From the NCBI RefSeq assembly GCF_904066215.1, contig NZ_LR880474.1, positions 1,550,001 to 1,614,000 of the forward strand: a DNA stretch of 64,000 nucleotides, written 5' to 3'. The position numbers were made by a program, and so were the translations under genes. Each line of letters starts with the position of its first letter. The first letter of the stretch is position 1. Shown here in pieces: positions 60,550 to 64,000 of this stretch. The DNA comes from Microbacterium sp. Nx66 (lineage in GTDB: Bacteria > Actinomycetota > Actinomycetes > Actinomycetales > Microbacteriaceae). The notes under the pieces were generated by a model. That model searched no databases, was not told the origin of the DNA, and saw only the letters and a program-made list of their open reading frames with translations.

Positions 60550-61458
60550 TCAGCGCACGGCGACGGGCGCGGCCGATTGCTCGACCGCGGTCGCCGGCGT
60601 TCCTCGCGGCCGCGCCGCGAACTGCCCGCCGACGAGGGCGGCGAGCGTGATCAGGATGCCCGCCACCTGGACCATGGTGAAGCTCTCGCCGGCGATGAGC
60701 ACGCCGAGCAGCGTCGCGACGATCGGCGAGAGCAGTGCGAGGAGGCCCGGCACGATCACGGGCAGGCGCTGGATACCGCGGAACCAGAGCGTGTAGGCGA
60801 TGATCCCTCCCGCTGTCGTGAGCCAGAGGTAGCCGAGGAGCGCACCCGCGTCGAGGGCAGGAGGCGGGCCCTCGACCACGAAGGTGAGGGGGAGGAGCAA
60901 CAGCCCTCCCGCCGTGAGCTGCCACCCCGCGTAGGCCACGGGACCGACGCCGGAGGGGCGGCCCCAGCGCTTGGTGAGGATCATCCCGAGGCCGGTGGCG
61001 GTCACGCCGCCGAGAGCCGCGACGACGCCCCAGAAGTCCAGCGCGGCGGCAGGGCCGAGGACGACGAGGGCGACCCCCGCTGCCCCGGCGACGGCGGCGG
61101 CGGCGGATACCGGTCGGACACGTTCCCCGAGCACGAGCGCTCCGAGACCTAGCACGATCAGCGGCTGCGCTCCGGCGACGGCGGCGGCAACCCCACCGGG
61201 GAGGCGTTCGGCCGCAAGGAACAGCAGCGGGAAGAACGCGCCGATGTTCAGGGCCCCGAGCACGAGCACCTTGCCCCACCAGGACCCGTGCGGCAGACGG
61301 CGGGCCAGCAGCACCGCGAGGAGACCCGCAGGAAGCGAGCGGAGGAGGCCGGCGAGGAGCGGATGTCCGGCGGGGAGCAGCTCCGTCGTCACCAGGTACG
61401 TCGTACCCCACGACGCAGGGGCGAGAGCCGTGACGAGGGTGAGGGTGAGGCGGTTCAT
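60550..61458 (-). CDS. EamA/DMT superfamily transporter
   Basis: This 302-residue membrane protein has ten predicted helices in two EamA repeats (about 5-135 and 145-285). Features are WGTTYLVTTELLPAGHPLLA, RSLPAGLLAVLLARRLP in the first half and the second-half repeat GYLWLTTAGGIIAYTLWFRG; EamA proteins of this type (RhaT/YdcZ-like, YedA) export amino acids or metabolites. The ATG has TGGAGAC immediately before it. It is divergent from a LysR regulator, its likely control. Its substrate is not known. Confidence 0.86.
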   Translation of the reverse strand: MNRLTLTLVTALAPASWGTTYLVTTELLPAGHPLLAGLLRSLPAGLLAVLLARRLPHGSWWGKVLVLGALNIGAFFPLLFLAAERLPGGVAAAVAGAQPLIVLGLGALVLGERVRPVSAAAAVAGAAGVALVVLGPAAALDFWGVVAALGGVTATGLGMILTKRWGRPSGVGPVAYAGWQLTAGGLLLLPLTFVVEGPPPALDAGALLGYLWLTTAGGIIAYTLWFRGIQRLPVIVPGLLALLSPIVATLLGVLIAGESFTMVQVAGILITLAALVGGQFAARPRGTPATAVEQSAAPVAVR

Positions 61459-61507
61459 GTCTCCAGGGTGCGCGCATCCGGGGTATGAGTCCAACGCATT
61501 CTTGTCA

Positions 61508-61531
61508 CATGATCTATGAAGCGAGATCATG
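61508..61531. promoter_or_regulatory. Palindrome CATGATCT-N8-AGATCATG between EamA and LysR genes
   Basis: A perfect 8-bp inverted repeat with an 8-bp centre lies just upstream of the LysR ATG at 61537. It fits a LysR-type binding site controlling both genes. It covers the alternative ATG at 61516, which argues for the downstream start. Confidence 0.6.
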
Positions 61532-61536
61532 AGTGG

Positions 61537-62412
61537 ATGGAGCTCCAGCATCTGCGGTATGTCGTCGCGGTGGCGGACACCGGTTCGTTCACCCGCGCGG
61601 CGGAGCGCTGTCATGTCACGCAGTCGGCGCTCAGCCACCAGGTCGCCGCTCTCGAACGCGAGTTGGGCGTGCGGCTGTTCGCGCGCACCAGTCGCAGCGT
61701 CCGCGCGACCGAGGCCGGAGAGGCGTTCCTCCGCCCCGCGCGTCTGGCGGTCCGCGCCGCAGACCAGGCCCGGGAGGATGCGGCGGCGGCGAGCGGGAAG
61801 GTGGTGGGCACGCTGCGACTGGGCGTCATCCCCACGGTGAGCGCTGTCGACGTCCCGGCGCTCCTCGTGGCCTATCGCGCCGCGCATCCAGCCGCCCGCG
61901 TGGAGCTCCGTGAGGGGAACAGCGATGCGCTCGTGGCGACGATTCGTCAGGGCGATCTCGACGCCGCATTCCTCGGGCTCCGGGAGGGCGTCGAGCCCGA
62001 GGGGGTCGCCTCCCGCGCGCTGTCCCGGGAACCGCTGGTGGCCGTGGTGCCCCGCGGGCATGAGCTGGGCCGGGCGAGGGAGGTGCAGCTGAGCGACCTC
62101 GCGGACACCGCGTTCGCCGACTTCCCCGCGGGTACGTCGGGGCGTGCGCAGAGCGACGCCGCTTTCCTGGCCGCGCGGGTGCGGCGTGATGTGGCTTTCG
62201 AATCCGACACGGCCGCGAGTCTGATCGGTCTGGTCGCTGCGGGCCTCGCCGTCACCCTGCTCGCGCCCGGGGTGGTCCGGGGGTCCCGGGAGGCCGTCGA
62301 CACGGTGCCGCTCCGCGACGGGCCGGTCCGCGTCGAACATCTGGCCTGGGACGCTGCCGCACCCCGCAGCGCCGCACGCGCCTTCCTCGACATCGTCGCG
62401 GCAGCCTCCTGA
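61537..62412 (+). CDS. LysR family transcriptional regulator
   Basis: This 291-residue regulator starts MELQHLRYVVAVADTGSFTR, the canonical LysR N-terminus, with the helix-turn-helix to about residue 60 (CHVTQSALSHQVAALERELG). The remaining 230 residues are a two-lobed periplasmic-binding-like effector domain (VGTLRLGVIPTVSAVDVPAL onward). ATG 61537 is chosen from the family pattern; ATG 61516, seven codons upstream, lies in the palindrome. It is likely to regulate the divergent EamA transporter. The effector is unknown. Confidence 0.88.
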   Translation: MELQHLRYVVAVADTGSFTRAAERCHVTQSALSHQVAALERELGVRLFARTSRSVRATEAGEAFLRPARLAVRAADQAREDAAAASGKVVGTLRLGVIPTVSAVDVPALLVAYRAAHPAARVELREGNSDALVATIRQGDLDAAFLGLREGVEPEGVASRALSREPLVAVVPRGHELGRAREVQLSDLADTAFADFPAGTSGRAQSDAAFLAARVRRDVAFESDTAASLIGLVAAGLAVTLLAPGVVRGSREAVDTVPLRDGPVRVEHLAWDAAAPRSAARAFLDIVAAAS

Positions 62413-62418
62413 GACCCT

Positions 62419-62496
62419 GTTCCGGCTGCACGACCCCGGAACGGATGCACGACGGAACCGCCGGAACGGGTGGGCAACCGTATTCGGATCGTGCAG
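62419..62496. repeat. Intergenic repeats (TGCACGA and CCGGAAC units)
   Basis: CTGCACGA (62426-62433), ATGCACGA (62445-62452) and the complement TCGTGCAG (62489-62496) are interspersed with CCGGAAC (62436-62442, 62461-62467) and its complement GTTCCGG (62419-62425). It is a short repeat-rich stretch after the LysR stop; a possible palindromic repeat element. Confidence 0.4.
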
Positions 62497-62524
62497 GTGA
62501 ACGGGCGGATGGCGGCCCGGAGAC

Positions 62525-62563
62525 GACGAAGCGGGCCCGGGAAGAACCCGGACCCGCCTCGTC
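62525..62563 (-). terminator. Terminator of glpK
   Basis: GACGA-GCGGG-CCGGG with the reverse arm CCCGG-CCCGC-TCGTC forms a long stem with three single-base interruptions and an AAGAA loop, 10 bp past the glpK stop. Confidence 0.65.
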
Positions 62564-62572
62564 ATGCGGTGA

Positions 62573-64000
62573 TCAGCGCACGTCGTCGTCGACCCAGTCC
62601 ATCGACTTGGTGACGGCCTTGCGCCACAGGCGCAGCTGACGGTCGCGCTCATCCGCGTCGAGCGAGGGCTCCCAGCGGCGGTCCTCCTGCCAGTTCGCGG
62701 ACAGGTCGTCGAGACCGCTCCAGAAGCCGACCGCGAGACCGGCCGCGTAGGCCGCACCGAGCGCCGTGGTCTCCGCCACGACCGGACGCACGACCGGGAC
62801 ACCGAGGATGTCGGCCTGGAACTGCATGAGCGCGTCGTTGGCGACCATGCCGCCGTCGACCTTGAGCTCGCTGAGATCCACTCCGGCGTCCGCGTTGACC
62901 GCGTCGAGCACGTCACGGGTCTGGAAGGCCACGGCCTCCAGGGCGGCGCGCGCGATGTGGTTCTTGTTCGCGTAGCGGGTGAGGCCGACGATCGCGCCGC
63001 GGGCGTCCGGACGCCAGTACGGCGCGAAGAGACCCGAGAACGCGGGGACGATGTACACGCCGCCGTTGTCCTCGACCTTCTCGGCCAGCTCCTCGACCTC
63101 AGGGGCGGAGGAGATGATGCCGAGCTGGTCGCGCAGCCACTGGATGAGCGAGCCGGTGACGGCGATCGACCCCTCCAGCGCGTAGTGCGTGGGCTGGTCG
63201 CCGAGCTTGTAGCCGACGGTGGTGAGCAGTCCGTTCTTCGAGCGGACGATCTCCTCGCCCGTGTTGAAGATGAGGAAGCAGCCCGTGCCGTAGGTGTTCT
63301 TGCTCTCGCCCTTCTGGAAGGCGGCCTGCCCGAACGTCGCCGCCTGCTGGTCGCCGAGGATGCCGGCGATCGGCGTCTCGCGCAACAGCGACGAGCTCTC
63401 GGCGGCACCGTAGACCTCGGAGGAGGAGCGGATCTCCGGCATCATCGAGCGCGGCACGCCGAACGCCTCGAGGATGTCGTCGCGCCATTCCAGCGTCTCG
63501 AGGTCCATGAACATCGTGCGCGAGGCGTTGGTGACGTCGGTCGCGTGCACGCCGCCGTCGATGCCGCCCGTGAGGTTCCACAGGACCCAGGAGTCGGTCG
63601 TGCCGAAGAGCAGGTCTCCGGCCTCGGCCTTCTCGCGGGCGCCTTCGACGTTCTCCAGGATCCAGGTGATCTTGGTGCCGGAGAAGTACGTCGCCAGGGG
63701 GAGCCCGACGATCGACTTGAACCGGTCGACGCCCTCGTCGCCCGCGAGGCGGTTGACGATCTCCTGCGTGCGGGTGTCCTGCCAGACGATGGCGTTGTAG
63801 ACCGGCTTGCCCGTGGTCTTGTCCCACACGACCGCGGTCTCGCGCTGATTCGTGATGCCCACGGCGGCGATGTCGTGGCGGGTGAGATCGGCGCGACCGA
63901 GGGCCAGACCGATCACCTCCTGGACATTGCGCCAGATCTCGGCGGCGTCGTGCTCGACCCATCCGGCCTTGGGAAGGATCTGCTCGTGCTCCTTCTGACC
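62573..64000 (-). CDS. glpK: Glycerol kinase, 5' end outside window
   Basis: This FGGY-family kinase phosphorylates glycerol to glycerol 3-phosphate. 475 residues are present; about 30 at the N-terminus lie beyond the right edge. Visible signatures are [60 protein letters not shown], the [15 protein letters not shown]/sugar site and [13 protein letters not shown] near the C-terminus. No deletion or frameshift is visible. It connects to gpsA's product but is in catabolic orientation. A terminator follows. Confidence 0.96.
   Translation of the reverse strand, partial: GQKEHEQILPKAGWVEHDAAEIWRNVQEVIGLALGRADLTRHDIAAVGITNQRETAVVWDKTTGKPVYNAIVWQDTRTQEIVNRLAGDEGVDRFKSIVGLPLATYFSGTKITWILENVEGAREKAEAGDLLFGTTDSWVLWNLTGGIDGGVHATDVTNASRTMFMDLETLEWRDDILEAFGVPRSMMPEIRSSSEVYGAAESSSLLRETPIAGILGDQQAATFGQAAFQKGESKNTYGTGCFLIFNTGEEIVRSKNGLLTTVGYKLGDQPTHYALEGSIAVTGSLIQWLRDQLGIISSAPEVEELAEKVEDNGGVYIVPAFSGLFAPYWRPDARGAIVGLTRYANKNHIARAALEAVAFQTRDVLDAVNADAGVDLSELKVDGGMVANDALMQFQADILGVPVVRPVVAETTALGAAYAAGLAVGFWSGLDDLSANWQEDRRWEPSLDADERDRQLRLWRKAVTKSMDWVDDDVR

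Noticed and set aside
61516..61537. ATG 61516 as the LysR start
   Set aside because: It lies inside the palindrome and adds seven residues before the canonical MELQHLRY start.

Overview
The window is about 64 kb of very GC-rich actinobacterial chromosome, most like a Microbacterium or another Microbacteriaceae. This rests on dense operons with ATGA/GTGA overlaps, many GTG starts, a cysteine-free bL32, a GltX gene beside tRNA-Gln, the DUF177-rpmF-rnc-mutM-smc-ftsY-ffh order, and many leaderless promoters (TAnnnT, then 6-7 nt, then the start codon). Nearly everything looks like native core genome. I see no rRNA, insertion sequence, prophage, CRISPR array or replication origin. The taxonomic call is an inference from content, not a database result.

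Layout. 1-5.9 kb: a partial FAD-dependent 2-hydroxyacid dehydrogenase divergent from an FCD-type GntR regulator with a palindromic operator between them, three membrane proteins of unknown function, serA, and a TetR regulator. 6-9.8 kb: the TetR-controlled efflux pump, leuB and ilvE. 9.8-11.1 kb: an AbiEi/DUF559-like gene behind a G-rich tract and bracketed by duplicated repeat modules. 11-15.6 kb: FAH-family hydrolase, MFS transporter, methyltransferase, gltX and tRNA-Gln. 15.6-24.3 kb: glutamine amidotransferase-like protein, membrane proteins, topoisomerase IB, aminopeptidase N, GNAT, metallo-beta-lactamase-fold hydrolase and tRNA-Glu. 24.3-31.7 kb: ArsR-like regulator with an MFS pump, ECF sigma factor with DUF4349 protein, TerC behind a yybP-ykoY-like riboswitch, and a sulfur pair (flavin monooxygenase, metY). 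31.8-45.5 kb: leucine leader peptide, leuCD, murA, plsC, gpsA, ddl, DUF3515 lipoprotein, thiL, rsmD, recG, coaD, DUF177, rpmF, rnc, mutM. 45.5-49.6 kb: ABC exporter, a double-length acetyltransferase and two small unknown ORFs. 49.6-60.5 kb: smc, ftsY, lipA/lipB, a TetR/membrane protein/ECF sigma operon, and ffh. 60.5-64 kb: EamA transporter divergent from LysR, then partial glpK.

The genes cover branched-chain amino acid synthesis (leuB, leuC, leuD, ilvE), serine synthesis, peptidoglycan precursors (murA, ddl), phospholipid synthesis (gpsA, plsC), cofactors (coaD, thiL, lipA, lipB), DNA repair and chromosome structure (recG, mutM, smc), and the signal recognition pathway (ftsY, ffh). The points most worth a second look are regulatory: a leaderless leucine uORF before leuC, a leaderless uORF overlapping the smc start, divergent leaderless promoters sharing one TA step, and the repeat-bracketed AbiEi-like gene with its G-run 5' region.
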